Source of the DNA: Calothrix membranacea FACHB-236
GTDB taxonomy: Bacteria; Cyanobacteriota; Cyanobacteriia; Cyanobacteriales; Nostocaceae
DNA: 64,000 nt
Reading direction: 5' to 3'
Assembly (NCBI RefSeq): GCF_014696315.1
Contig: NZ_JACJPX010000003.1
Location: forward strand, 62,001-126,000
In this document: piece after piece, positions 52,301 through 61,398 of the stretch
Numbering within the stretch: the first letter of the stretch is position 1
How the letters are laid out: each line of letters opens with the position of its first letter
Made by a program: the position numbers and the translations under genes
Notes under the pieces: generated by a model
Told to the model about the DNA's origin: nothing
Databases searched by the model: none
What the model saw: the letters and a program-made list of their open reading frames with translations, nothing else

Positions 52301-53284
52301 TCAAGGATATTCGTGAGAGACAAAAGGAATTGCGACTATTTCACCGGTTGTTTCTCCTACTTGCACTTGCAAGCCAACGCCGCCAGCTTTGGTGCGAATG
52401 TAACCTAGCCCAAAATAGCCGTCGGTTGTTTCTGTGTAACTGGTGAGTTTCCCGACTTTTTCCTCGCCCACGGTAATTGTTGCACCGATTTCCGCAGGAG
52501 CATTTAGTTTAATTCCCCAAAGGTTTTGCTTGACACCTTTATATGTATTTAAGCGGGCGATGGTTTCTTGGCCGATATAGCAACCTTTACTAAAAGATAT
52601 AGTCTGCCACAAGCCGACTTCTAGGGGATTGTAGTCATCTGTCAATTCTGCATCTGGGGTTGGTCGTCCTTGTAATATTCGCAACGCATCCCAAGCGCGA
52701 TCGCTCAACTCGATTGCGCCTAATGCTAAAATTTCATTCCAGAGTTTTTGTTTGCTTGCAACTGGCACAATTAAGGTATATCCAGGAGAAGCCAAACCGC
52801 TACCAACCGCAACAATTACCCCATCGTTAACTACAATATGATTGCCGTAGGGTTGACCAATAATTGCCCCAGCACCTAATTTTTCAATAATCCCATTACT
52901 AGCAGGGCCAATTAAACTCAAAGTGGCTGTTTCATCAGTCACATCGGTTAATTGCACTTTATCAGCAAAAAAGATATAGCGGTCTAACCATTGCATAATA
53001 AATTCGCGGCGGTTAGGCGAAACCAACAATAACACCGCATCTTCTAAAACATAGGCACTGACTAAATCTATTGTCCGGGCGGTGGATGTCACCATCACCG
53101 TATCACACCCTTGCCCAGGCTTAAGACTTTGGAAATCGTTAGTACTTTGATTGTGTAAAAACCTGATGCGGTGGTCATCAGAAACACGGATAAGTCCCCA
53201 GTGAGAGCGATCGCAAACAACAACCCCTTCCTTTACCGCTTGGATAGCTGCTGCGTCTTGAGCGTCAATTGCAGATGTTGGCAT
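52301..53284 (-). CDS. ygfZ: YgfZ/GcvT-fold folate-binding protein (Fe-S cluster maintenance)
   Basis: The 327-residue protein has the GcvT/YgfZ fold and the YgfZ signature KGCYIGQET, with a Cys that is functionally important in E. coli YgfZ. It uses tetrahydrofolate and helps assemble or repair certain iron-sulfur enzymes in the cytoplasm. Typical N-terminal HWGLIRVSDDHRIRFLHNQST and DALRILQGRPTPDAELTD are present. Length normal. The start MPTSAIDAQDAAAIQ is plausible though no strong ribosome binding site is seen. It is monocistronic. Confidence 0.92.
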   Translation of the reverse strand: MPTSAIDAQDAAAIQAVKEGVVVCDRSHWGLIRVSDDHRIRFLHNQSTNDFQSLKPGQGCDTVMVTSTARTIDLVSAYVLEDAVLLLVSPNRREFIMQWLDRYIFFADKVQLTDVTDETATLSLIGPASNGIIEKLGAGAIIGQPYGNHIVVNDGVIVAVGSGLASPGYTLIVPVASKQKLWNEILALGAIELSDRAWDALRILQGRPTPDAELTDDYNPLEVGLWQTISFSKGCYIGQETIARLNTYKGVKQNLWGIKLNAPAEIGATITVGEEKVGKLTSYTETTDGYFGLGYIRTKAGGVGLQVQVGETTGEIVAIPFVSHEYP

Positions 53285-53496
53285 GGTAATGCAGAGTTGC
53301 TCTGTGTCAGTGTTTTCGCATTGGAAATATTAGCAAATTAAGGAACAAAGGGGAATAGGGCATTGGGATGAGGCAAGGGGGTAGGGAGCAGGGGAGAAAT
53401 AATTAATGGCGAACACCAAACCCCAAACCCCAAACACCAAACCCTAAATTTATGGTTTGATTTGAAACATATCAAAAATTACGTTCCCTAACTTTT

Positions 53497-55233
53497 ATGA
53501 TGTCGAAGGTTGCACCTGCTGTTGTGGTATTGGGTCAAAATAGTGTGGCAGTGGGAAGGAAAATCATCAGTGTTTTGCCAGGGGCGACGCTATACGGTTT
53601 GGCGGGGCGCACGACTGAGGTGGATGTTAGTTTTAGCAATTTTGGTGAGACGGTACGGGAGTTGTTTGCCCAAGGAAGCCCGATAATTGGTATTTGTGCT
53701 GCCGGAATTTTGATTAGAACTCTAGCGCCGATGATTTCCGATAAGCGACGGGAACCGCCAGTAATAGCTGTGGCTGAAGATGGGAGTGCTGTTGTGCCGC
53801 TTTTGGGTGGATTGAGTGGGGTAAATGATTTGGCACGGCGCATTGCTGAGGTTTTTGATATCAAAGCCGCAATTACAACCACAGGCGACATCCGTTTTCG
53901 CACAGCGCTGTTGTCTCCTCCCCCTGGCTATCATTTAGCTAACCCTGATGATGCGAAGAAATTTATTTCGGATTTGCTAGCTGGGGCAAAAGTGAAGTTA
54001 GAAGGAACAGCGCCTTGGTTAAGTGAGAGTCAATTACCCATTGATCCCAACGGAAATTTAACTATTAAAATTAGCGATCGCTTGCTCAATCCTACACCCA
54101 ATTGTCTTGTCTACCATCCACCCACAATTGCGATCGCTATCTGTGAAACTTCTCAACCTCACGATCAGGTAATAGCTTCAGTATGGCAACTACTTGCTGA
54201 TGCGGAACTTGCACCTGCATCAATAGCTGGTGTTTTTGCACCCATTGCCACGGCTGCCCATCCGGCAATTCATGCTGTTGCTAACGCCTTAGGAATACCT
54301 ACACGTTTTTTTACCCCAAATCAATTAGAAAACCTGCTATCACATGGTTATAGCCCCGTACAAGCCGCAGCCATAGCCGCTACAGATACATCAGCACAAC
54401 TAATTGAGGCCACAGCAGCAGAAATTGCGATCGCGATTTCCCCTCAACCCATCGACCCCAGCACTATCGGTCAACCACGTGGGCGATTAGCTGTGATTGG
54501 TACGGGGCCTGGGAGTCCAGACTGGATGTCTCCAGAGGTGAAAGAAATCCTCAAATCGGCTACTGATTTGGTAGGTTACACAACTTATTTAAATTTGCTC
54601 GGTTCTCTTGGTGAAGGGAAGCGAAGACATGATTCCGATAATCGCGAAGAAATCTCACGGGCGGAACTGGCGCTAGATTTAGCAGCCCAAGGGCGATATG
54701 TGGCTGTGGTATCCTCTGGTGATCCAGGGATATATGCAATGGCGACGGCGATTTTTGAAGTACTCGATCACCACGCTAAACCGGAATGGGACAGTATTGA
54801 TATTCATGTAGCACCGGGAATTTCCGCCATGCAAGCGGCAGCCGCGAGTATTGGCGCACCTTTGGGGCATGATTTTTGTGCAATTTCCCTTTCCGATATT
54901 TTAAAGCCTTGGTCAATTATTGCAGAACGCATTGCCGCAGCTGCCCAAGCTGATTTTGCGATCGCTTTTTATAATCCTGTGTCGAAAGAGCGTACTTGGC
55001 AATTGTCCGAAGCGAGAAATATCCTTCTGCGTTACAGAACAGCTGATACCCCAGTAGTATTAGCACGTAATCTCGGCAGACCTGGGCAAGCGGTGCAGGT
55101 AATTAATTTAGAGGAGTTAACACCAGAATTAGCAGATATGCGAACTATAATTTTGATTGGTTCTAGCAAGACACGGAAGATTCAGCGCCCTGATGGTAGT
55201 GTCTCCGTTTACACTCCACGTCGATACAGTTAA
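53497..55233 (+). CDS. cobJ: CbiG-CobJ fusion: cobalt-precorrin-5A hydrolase / precorrin-3B C17-methyltransferase
   Basis: The 578-residue bifunctional protein has an N-terminal CbiG half (residues 1-325: GICAAGILIRTLAPMISDKR, LLGGLSGVNDLARRIAEVF, IAGVFAPIATAAHPAIHAV) and a C-terminal CobJ/CbiH methyltransferase from residue 329 (RLAVIGTGPGSPDWMSPEV, SSGDPGIYAMATAI, VAPGISAMQAAAA). Both steps contract and methylate the corrin ring in the anaerobic cobalamin pathway; fusion of the two is common in cyanobacteria. It methylates at C17 with SAM and opens the ring A lactone. No other cob/cbi gene and no cobalamin riboswitch is visible upstream. A hairpin follows at 55268. Confidence 0.93.
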   Translation: MMSKVAPAVVVLGQNSVAVGRKIISVLPGATLYGLAGRTTEVDVSFSNFGETVRELFAQGSPIIGICAAGILIRTLAPMISDKRREPPVIAVAEDGSAVVPLLGGLSGVNDLARRIAEVFDIKAAITTTGDIRFRTALLSPPPGYHLANPDDAKKFISDLLAGAKVKLEGTAPWLSESQLPIDPNGNLTIKISDRLLNPTPNCLVYHPPTIAIAICETSQPHDQVIASVWQLLADAELAPASIAGVFAPIATAAHPAIHAVANALGIPTRFFTPNQLENLLSHGYSPVQAAAIAATDTSAQLIEATAAEIAIAISPQPIDPSTIGQPRGRLAVIGTGPGSPDWMSPEVKEILKSATDLVGYTTYLNLLGSLGEGKRRHDSDNREEISRAELALDLAAQGRYVAVVSSGDPGIYAMATAIFEVLDHHAKPEWDSIDIHVAPGISAMQAAAASIGAPLGHDFCAISLSDILKPWSIIAERIAAAAQADFAIAFYNPVSKERTWQLSEARNILLRYRTADTPVVLARNLGRPGQAVQVINLEELTPELADMRTIILIGSSKTRKIQRPDGSVSVYTPRRYS

Positions 55234-55267
55234 AATCGCGATCGTTGAAGGAGAAGAAAGACAGCTA

Positions 55268-55301
55268 GGAACAGGAAACAGTTTTTTCTATTTCCTGTTC
55301 C
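55268..55301 (+). terminator. Hairpin downstream of the CbiG-CobJ gene
   Basis: GGAACAGGAAA (55268-55278) pairs perfectly with TTTCCTGTTCC (55291-55301). It begins 35 bp after the stop but lacks a T-run after the stem, so it is a weak terminator candidate. Confidence 0.45.
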
Positions 55302-55348
55302 CTATACAGTTCCACAAAATAAATTACCTAAGCATCTAGAATTGCTCT

Positions 55349-55615
55349 ATGCCTTACGATATCCTTATGTGTCCGGGACAAAATTGTCCAATTCAGCAAG
55401 ATTGTTACCGCTTTAGTGCTGAAATTTTGGGTCGTCAGGATTTTTTCGGAACCGCCCCTTATAGTTTTGCGACTAATTCTTGTGAGTATTTTATCAGTAA
55501 CCGCCCAGACGAAAATCAAATCCGTTTGAAAGCATATCAAATCTGGCAACAAGCCGGCTACCCAGATGGCAAGTCTGTGGAACATTGGCTTCAGGCTGAA
55601 AAGGAATTGATATAG
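55349..55615 (+). CDS. Small DUF2934 protein with a cysteine-rich N-terminus
   Basis: The 88-residue protein ends in a DUF2934-like segment (QIRLKAYQIWQQAGYPDGKS; VEHWLQAEKEL). Ahead of it are Cys8, Cys13, Cys19 and Cys45 in MCPGQNCPIQQDCYRF and ATNSCEYF, suggesting a zinc or Fe-S site not expected in plain DUF2934 proteins. Function unknown; no membrane or signal segment. It follows the CbiG-CobJ gene in the same direction 115 bp downstream but a hairpin lies between. Confidence 0.78.
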   Translation: MPYDILMCPGQNCPIQQDCYRFSAEILGRQDFFGTAPYSFATNSCEYFISNRPDENQIRLKAYQIWQQAGYPDGKSVEHWLQAEKELI

Positions 55616-56024
55616 TTAAACCAGCGAAAAGCTGTATCACTCAACTTTTACAACTAGTAAATTCAGCTTTTGACTCGTATTTTAGCTTTCCAACTTATAA
55701 ACCTATTTTTTGGAACTAATTAGCAGAAAAATCATCCTATTTATATATTTTGCTAATTCCCTTGCTTTGTAAGCTATGTAAGTAGAAAGTTGCAAAAAAA
55801 ACATAGATTTGAATTGTCTACTCAAAAATTAGTATGTAGCGAAAAGTAAATTAGCTTAAAAACCTCTTCCTGCGAGTCTTCTACCTTGTTTTACGAGTAA
55901 CGGCGCTCTGAAAATACCCTGAATTTAAGTTGGGCTAGTATACCAAATTCCTGATAGATATTAGCTTACCCTGTAAGATGAAATCGGCTCATTTGATCAG
56001 TCGAAATCCTTCACCTGGAAACCC
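55616..56024. other. 409-bp intergenic region with weak traces of 21-bp repeats
   Basis: Between about 55640 and 55720 phrases such as CAACTTTTACAACTAG and CAGCTTTTGACTCG recur and resemble a decayed form of the minisatellite at 47938. Otherwise AT-rich, with the promoter of the next gene presumably near 55900-56010. Confidence 0.35.
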
Positions 56025-56375
56025 ATGAACAAATTTTTACTTCACTTGCTTTCGACTCCTGTTCTTATTAGCTCTATCCTGTCGATGGGAGTTACAATCA
56101 ATCAAGCTCAAGCGGCAGATCCAGTACCAGCTAATACTGATCGTCTATCTTGTATCCGCAATAAGCACAAAGTCGGTTTAGTCTGTATGAGAGCTTCTGT
56201 ATTGGCTCAAATACCGGAGTATACACCAGAAGCACAACCATCTCCAGATGGTGTACCAATGCTAGAGTTTAACGATGAAGAAAGCGATACTGCCATTACC
56301 TTATTTGGTTGTGACTGTCCAGCTTGTATCAATTCTTTACGCCAAATGCGCGGCGTAACTCCCTTGGTGTATTAG
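56025..56375 (+). CDS. Small exported cysteine-containing protein, unknown function
   Basis: The 116-residue protein has a clear signal peptide (MNKFLLHLLSTPVLISSILS, ending AQA-AD near residue 31). The mature part has five cysteines (LSCIRN, LVCMRA, FGCDCPAC), and the CDCPAC cluster near the end could bind metal or form disulfides. The middle is acidic and proline-rich (YTPEAQPSPDGVPMLEFNDE). I do not recognise a family. It has its own terminator and no operon partner, so it is probably a secreted or periplasmic single-gene product. Confidence 0.75.
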   Translation: MNKFLLHLLSTPVLISSILSMGVTINQAQAADPVPANTDRLSCIRNKHKVGLVCMRASVLAQIPEYTPEAQPSPDGVPMLEFNDEESDTAITLFGCDCPACINSLRQMRGVTPLVY

Positions 56376-56410
56376 AAATTTCCAGAAATTAATTTTGCAT
56401 CGCCAGACTA

Positions 56411-56443
56411 AGTAAGGGTGAACAACTGTTCGCCCTTCTTACT
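56411..56443 (+). terminator. Hairpin after the small exported protein gene
   Basis: AGTAAGGGTGAAC pairs with GTTCGCCCTTCTTACT with a 2-nt bulge and one G-U pair. It begins 36 bp after the stop. A T-run is lacking. Confidence 0.45.
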
Positions 56444-56484
56444 AACTGTGTTAATAAACTTAAATAGGCTCAAAATTTTTACCA

Positions 56485-56551
56485 ATGACCAATGACCAAT
56501 GACCAATAACCAATGACCAATAACCAATAACCAATAACCAATAACCAATGA
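56485..56551. repeat. CAATGAC/CAATAAC heptamer repeat
   Basis: About nine tandem heptamers alternating CAATGAC and CAATAAC in the gap between convergent genes; same family as at 48288-48350. Confidence 0.85.
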
Positions 56552-56593
56552 CAGCCTTTGCTAGTTATCTTTAAATACTCCGCCCTACTGACT

Positions 56594-58645
56594 TTAATTC
56601 AGTGCTTCTTGGTAAATTATTTCTTGGAAATGAATCATATCTTTTTGTGGGTCGGCAAGGCTAACTTTTACTAATAACTGTTCGCCTAAATTTACCGAAC
56701 GACGGAAAGACATTGGTAATTGTAAACCCAAATCTTCTAGCAGAATTAGTGCTAAATTGCTGTCTTCTCGCAGCCACATCAAGACTGTTACCTGCCAAAC
56801 TTGATCTGGATAACGACGTAAATATTCTAAAGCGTAATATCTATTAGTTTGCCGTTCTACCATTGTCACTTCTTGGGTGATACTGGTGACGGTCATCATT
56901 ACTTCTTTAAGCTGTTCGGCGGAGAAGGGTAAAACTTCACCGCGCAAATGGGCTTTAAGTTGAAAGTGAGTCAGCAAATCGCTGTAGCGCCGAATGGGAG
57001 AAGTCGCTTGAGTATAGGTATCCAAACCCAAGCCGGCATGACGTACTGGGGTAATGCTCATTTCGCTTTTGGGCATACAGCGACGCATGGCACAGGCGCG
57101 GACAAATCCAGCAGGTAGCTGCAGTAATTCTTGTTCTGGGGGCAATTCTGGCTGTGGCTGACCGCGAAAAGGTAAGGGTATCTGGTGAACTTTACCGTAG
57201 CGTGCTGCGACTTCACCAGCTAAAATCATCATCTCAGCTACGAGTTGCCGTGATGAGGAATCATCTAAAATATCAATGCTGATCTCGTCGCCTTTGACTT
57301 TGATCATCGCCTCTGGCATATTGATGCTAATTGCACCTTGGGCATAACGCCAATTTTTGCGTCGCTTCGCCCACATAGCGATCGCGGCAATTTCTGGTTC
57401 TGCTTGTACGCCTAATTCCAGCATCTCATCTACATCTTCGTAGGTGAGGCGGTAAGTTGGCTTAATTAAGCTGGGATGAATGCTAAAATCTGCTACTTGC
57501 CCAGTTTCATCTAAAATAATGCCAAAACTCAGGGCACAACAAACCTTTCCCTGTACCAGACTCATAGGCCCGGTTGCCAAAACTTCAGGGAACATGGGAA
57601 TCATCCCTGTAGGTAAATAAACTGTACTTCCCCGTTTCCTCGCTTCTAGATCTAATTCATCTTCTGGGACTAATAAACGGGTGGGGTCAGCAATATGTAC
57701 CCACAGACGTTCTCGTCCGTCAGCTAGTGATTCCCAACTTAGACCATCGTCAATTTCTGTAGTACTTTCATCATCAATTGTGTACACCTTCAGGTGAGTC
57801 AAATCTAGGCGATTTGTATCTAGATCGGACGGTGGAGAATCCATACGCTGCTGCGCCACTTCTAATACCTTGCTAGGAAACTGAACTGGAATGGATGAAC
57901 GACGCAAGAACAAGTTTTCGTTGGGACTCCACCAACCCAAATCTACCAAAAGTTGTAATGCACCTTGAGGAGTTGCGGCTCGTCCCAGCATTGTCATGGT
58001 TTCTAATACTGGTGCCGGTGGCGGATAAGCCCGAGACAGGGAATCATAATTTACTCCCATCCGCACTACATCAGCTAGTAGGGCCGCGTATTTTTCGATT
58101 GCTTCTAAGCGCTGGCGATCGTGGCGTTGCCATTCTACAGTTTCACCTGCTAGGGCTTGTTCTACGCGCGCCAAAAATTCCTGCTGTCCTTTAGCTTTGA
58201 GGGCTTCTACTTCTAGCTGGTGCTTGCGTTCTGCTACCTGAGTGGTTGTCCGTGGTTCATAAGCATCGCCTTTTTGCTTGAAATAAAGTTTGTCGTCTGA
58301 TAACAAGCAATGGGCGGCGTAACAAAGCGGTGCGTCTGTTTGAGAAAACAGCAAATTCGCCATTTCCACTGGCGTGACTGTTTCTCCATCCTCAACCAAT
58401 AATTCCCAAGCTACTTCCAAACTAGATGGGTCTAGATATGGCTTTACCTGCTCTAAAAAACTACTAATCTCAGACGACTTGAAGGTTTGTCCGGTAACAG
58501 TATAAGTAATTTGTCTAGGCGCGAGGCTGTGGGATTGACCGCGTTCATCTACCACAAACCAGCGGGTCTTGCCATCTGGGCGGTCTACCACTCCCAGACG
58601 GCGATCGCCTTGAACCCTAAATTCAACTAGCGTCCCCTTCTCCAC
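56594..58645 (-). CDS. RNase II/R family exoribonuclease (RNB domain)
   Basis: The 683-residue protein has an RNB catalytic domain with the acidic motif VYTIDDESTTEIDDGLSWE (catalytic Asp residues), VHIADPTRLL, and the C-terminal YTQATSPIRRYSDLLTHFQL. It degrades single-stranded RNA 3' to 5'. It is shorter than E. coli RNase R (813), lacking its N-terminal helix-turn-helix extension and with a reduced S1 part, as in cyanobacterial forms. It lies downstream of rpmG and rpsR on the same strand, a common cyanobacterial order that suggests co-expression. An inverted repeat (AGATTTTGGATT) sits in the 221-bp gap upstream. Confidence 0.92.
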   Translation of the reverse strand: MEKGTLVEFRVQGDRRLGVVDRPDGKTRWFVVDERGQSHSLAPRQITYTVTGQTFKSSEISSFLEQVKPYLDPSSLEVAWELLVEDGETVTPVEMANLLFSQTDAPLCYAAHCLLSDDKLYFKQKGDAYEPRTTTQVAERKHQLEVEALKAKGQQEFLARVEQALAGETVEWQRHDRQRLEAIEKYAALLADVVRMGVNYDSLSRAYPPPAPVLETMTMLGRAATPQGALQLLVDLGWWSPNENLFLRRSSIPVQFPSKVLEVAQQRMDSPPSDLDTNRLDLTHLKVYTIDDESTTEIDDGLSWESLADGRERLWVHIADPTRLLVPEDELDLEARKRGSTVYLPTGMIPMFPEVLATGPMSLVQGKVCCALSFGIILDETGQVADFSIHPSLIKPTYRLTYEDVDEMLELGVQAEPEIAAIAMWAKRRKNWRYAQGAISINMPEAMIKVKGDEISIDILDDSSSRQLVAEMMILAGEVAARYGKVHQIPLPFRGQPQPELPPEQELLQLPAGFVRACAMRRCMPKSEMSITPVRHAGLGLDTYTQATSPIRRYSDLLTHFQLKAHLRGEVLPFSAEQLKEVMMTVTSITQEVTMVERQTNRYYALEYLRRYPDQVWQVTVLMWLREDSNLALILLEDLGLQLPMSFRRSVNLGEQLLVKVSLADPQKDMIHFQEIIYQEALN

Positions 58646-58866
58646 AACTCTCGCAATTAATTTGGTGTACGAATAAATTTTAGATTTTGGATTAAATAAT
58701 AACTACTAAATCCAAAATCTGCTGATTTTTTTAGATTGTAGAACACGATTCTACACTGACTTACTGAAATTTTAGATTTTGGACTAAAAAAATTTGCAGC
58801 TACATATACTATCAACGCAGCTGCTTGAGATCATCCAGAACCTAAAATTCTCGTTTCCAATGGGAA

Positions 58867-59082
58867 TTAGCCTTCCGCATTGATAAACGGCAACAATGCC
58901 ACAATCCGGGCACGTTTAATTGCCAATGTTAAGTCCCGCTGTTGCTGAGATGTCAGCCCAGTAATCCGCCGTGGCAGGATTTTACCGCGCTCTGTGACAA
59001 ACTTCCGCAACAAATCAACATCTTTATAATCTATTGGTTCTCCCGGCTTGATCGGAGACAGACGACGACGGTAGTAACTCAT
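58867..59082 (-). CDS. rpsR: 30S ribosomal protein S18
   Basis: The 71-residue S18 ([40 protein letters not shown]) is of normal length for cyanobacteria. It binds the 30S platform with S6. It follows rpmG after 2 bp on the same strand, so they form an operon. Confidence 0.97.
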   Translation of the reverse strand: MSYYRRRLSPIKPGEPIDYKDVDLLRKFVTERGKILPRRITGLTSQQQRDLTLAIKRARIVALLPFINAEG

Positions 59083-59084
59083 TT

Positions 59085-59279
59085 TTACTTAATTTCCTTG
59101 TGGACTGTGTGTGTGTTGCAATGAGAACAGAACTTTTTCAGTTCTAATCGGTTGGTGGTGTTACGCCGATTTTTCGTGGTGGTATACCGGGAAACACCAG
59201 GAGTACGCTTGTTAGCGTTAGTGCGACATTCGGTACATTCTAGTGTCACTATTATGCGGACACCTTTACTCTTAGCCAT
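59085..59279 (-). CDS. rpmG: 50S ribosomal protein L33
   Basis: The 64-residue L33 has two CxxC pairs (ECTECRT and FCSHCNT), so it is the zinc-binding C+ form. It is a surface protein of the large subunit near the E site. It is the first gene of the rpmG-rpsR pair; the two are separated by 2 bp. Confidence 0.97.
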   Translation of the reverse strand: MAKSKGVRIIVTLECTECRTNANKRTPGVSRYTTTKNRRNTTNRLELKKFCSHCNTHTVHKEIK

Positions 59280-59322
59280 AATCTTTCAAACCGTAAAGCC
59301 TGGAGAGAATTAACACAAATGA

Positions 59323-59880
59323 CTATCTTCTCACATTCCGCCGCAAATTTTCAACTAATCGCTTGACTTTTATATCTAGCGAATAGCCACGACGCGACGA
59401 AACTATGATAGTTCCTGAATAGCGGTCATGCAACGCTTGACGCAACTGGGTATCATTAAAGGCCATACCACAGTCAATCGCCAGAGGAATTACTAGCAGT
59501 ATAGCAGTAGGGTTGAAGCGAATATTGTCTAAGGCAATTGACACGCAAATAGCACCCAAACCAGTGATCGCCTCTCGCTTGAGCAATGCTAGCAGTTGAG
59601 GAATTCTGCCTACAACCTCTCCCTCTTCGACTTCCAGAATTTTGAGGTCAAAAGCCCAACGCCCTAAACTTTGTCCCTGATTGTTATATACGACTAATAC
59701 CCGTAAAATTAGCCAAGCGATCGCAAACACAAAAGTTTGCAACACCTGAATTCCTAAATTGCTGTTTCCTAAAAAGGAACTGATTAACCAGATAACAAGG
59801 AAATCTAATCCCAACGCCATACCGCGCCGCCCAAGTTCAGCCTTGGGATAATGTTTTTTAGGTACTCGTTCGATAGTCAT
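59323..59880 (-). CDS. RDD family membrane protein
   Basis: The 185-residue protein has the RDD domain (RRGMALGLDFLVIWLISSFL, VYNNQGQSLGRWAFDLKILE) with the Arg and two Asp that name the family, and about three membrane helices. Function is unsettled; some members affect ion transport or stress tolerance. It is 43 bp upstream of rpmG on the same strand and could share its transcript. The last part, after the helices, is basic and soluble. Confidence 0.87.
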   Translation of the reverse strand: MTIERVPKKHYPKAELGRRGMALGLDFLVIWLISSFLGNSNLGIQVLQTFVFAIAWLILRVLVVYNNQGQSLGRWAFDLKILEVEEGEVVGRIPQLLALLKREAITGLGAICVSIALDNIRFNPTAILLVIPLAIDCGMAFNDTQLRQALHDRYSGTIIVSSRRGYSLDIKVKRLVENLRRNVRR

Positions 59881-60086
59881 AAATGGTTTGGGGAAGGGGG
59901 AATGGGTAATGGGGAATGGGGAGCGAGTATTTATACGGGTATTATTTTTATTTAGGGGTTAAGGAATTAATTATTGCCACTATGTTTAATAGTAGATTGA
60001 AGGATTAAGAAAAATGTTGGACAAAAGTCACACCTTTGACCTTTGACCTTTGACCTTTAACAATTTCTCACACCAGGCGATCGCTT

Positions 60087-61319
60087 ATGCTCTCAGTCAG
60101 CGATACAGAAGCAGTTATTTTAAATTTAGTCCAACCTCTGGATGTTCAGGGTAATACAGAAAATGTTGATTTATTAGCAGCAGCAGGACGCATTCTCTCT
60201 ATACCTGTCACAAGTCATCTGGACTTTCCCCATTGGGATAATTCGGCTATGGATGGCTATGCGGTGCGCTATGAAGATGTACAGCACTCTAGCGCCGAAC
60301 AGCCAGTAGTTTTGCAGATTGTTGAGGAAATCCCGGCAGGTTATCAGCCCCAGTCTACAATTTTACAGGGTCAGGCAGCCCGGATTTTTACAGGTGCAGT
60401 CATGCCCCAAGGTGCGGATACTGTCGTTATGCAGGAGATGACAAGCCGCCAAGACAACCGAGTTCAGATCCTCACTGCACCAAAACCCCAAGAATTTGTT
60501 AGACACAAAGCTGAGTTTTACCAAGCTGGGACTCAATTACTACCACCTGGAATCCTCTTAAATCCAGCAGAAATTGCTGTATTAGCAGCAGCCCAGTGCG
60601 CTCAAGTCAGTGTTTACCGCCGTCCGCGTGTGGCAATTTTTTCCACAGGCGATGAACTAGTCACCCTTGACCAACCCCTAGGCGCAGGACAAATAGTTGA
60701 TTCTAACGCCTATGCACTCGCAGCTTTAGTTAAGCAAGCGGGAGCAGAAGCGTTAATGTTAGGTATTGTTAAGGACGATCCTGTAGCACTTGAGAAAACT
60801 ATAGCCTACGCCATTGCTCATGCTGACATAGTCATCTCTTCCGGTGGGGTTTCGGTAGGAGATTATGACTATGTTGACAAAATTCTAGAGTCACTAGGCG
60901 CAGAAATTCACATTCGTGCTGTAGCCATGAGGCCGGGTAAACCGCTAACTGTAGCTAGCTTCTCAACAAATTCCGTGCTGTACTTTGGGTTACCAGGAAA
61001 CCCGGCGGCGGTGTTGGTAACCTTTTTGCGGTTTGTCCAGCCAGCAATTAAGAAACTTGCAGGGCTAAATGCAGGTTGGCAAGTAAAATTTGTAAAAGTG
61101 CGATCGCATCAAGAACTGCGATCGGATGGTAAACGTGAAACTTATGTTTGGGGACAATTACAGTTAATTGATGGAGTTTACCAGTTTCGCAAAGCTGGTG
61201 GTAGCCACAGTTCCGGTAATTTAATTAATTTAGCCCAAACCAATGCCCTAGGCCTTCTCCCAGAGGGTACAACCTTAATCCCTCCAGGCGAAGAGGTATT
61301 GGTTTTGCCTACTTTATAG
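60087..61319 (+). CDS. moeA: Molybdopterin molybdotransferase MoeA
   Basis: The 410-residue protein inserts molybdate into adenylylated molybdopterin to form Mo cofactor. The family motifs are present: HWDNSAMDGYAVRYED, FTGAVMPQGADTVVMQE, FSTGDELV, SSGGVSVGDYDYVD and the GLPGNPAAVLVTF loop. Length matches MoeA. In this organism the cofactor serves nitrate reductase and other enzymes. The start is ATG 60087, just after a HIP1 site; the promoter lies in the repeat-rich gap from 59881. No other mo genes adjoin. Confidence 0.95.
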   Translation: MLSVSDTEAVILNLVQPLDVQGNTENVDLLAAAGRILSIPVTSHLDFPHWDNSAMDGYAVRYEDVQHSSAEQPVVLQIVEEIPAGYQPQSTILQGQAARIFTGAVMPQGADTVVMQEMTSRQDNRVQILTAPKPQEFVRHKAEFYQAGTQLLPPGILLNPAEIAVLAAAQCAQVSVYRRPRVAIFSTGDELVTLDQPLGAGQIVDSNAYALAALVKQAGAEALMLGIVKDDPVALEKTIAYAIAHADIVISSGGVSVGDYDYVDKILESLGAEIHIRAVAMRPGKPLTVASFSTNSVLYFGLPGNPAAVLVTFLRFVQPAIKKLAGLNAGWQVKFVKVRSHQELRSDGKRETYVWGQLQLIDGVYQFRKAGGSHSSGNLINLAQTNALGLLPEGTTLIPPGEEVLVLPTL

Positions 61320-61331
61320 GGGCTGGGGACT

Positions 61332-61380
61332 GGGGATGAGGGAGATGAGGGAGATGAGGGAGATGAGGGAGATGAGGGGA
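61332..61380. repeat. GGAGATGAG 9-mer tandem repeat
   Basis: Five tandem GGAGATGAG-type units in the 79-bp gap between convergent moeA and a histidine kinase gene. Confidence 0.9.
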
Positions 61381-61398
61381 CAAATGACAAATGACAAA

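Noticed and set aside
52107-52304. 65-residue minus-strand frame upstream of the ABC/YgfZ gap
   Set aside because: Its first half is made from the small inverted-repeat element; no ribosome binding site or recognisable domain.
53285-53496. Cobalamin riboswitch expected before the CbiG-CobJ gene
   Set aside because: No B12-box-like sequence or long structured leader is visible; the gap is mostly heptamer repeats.
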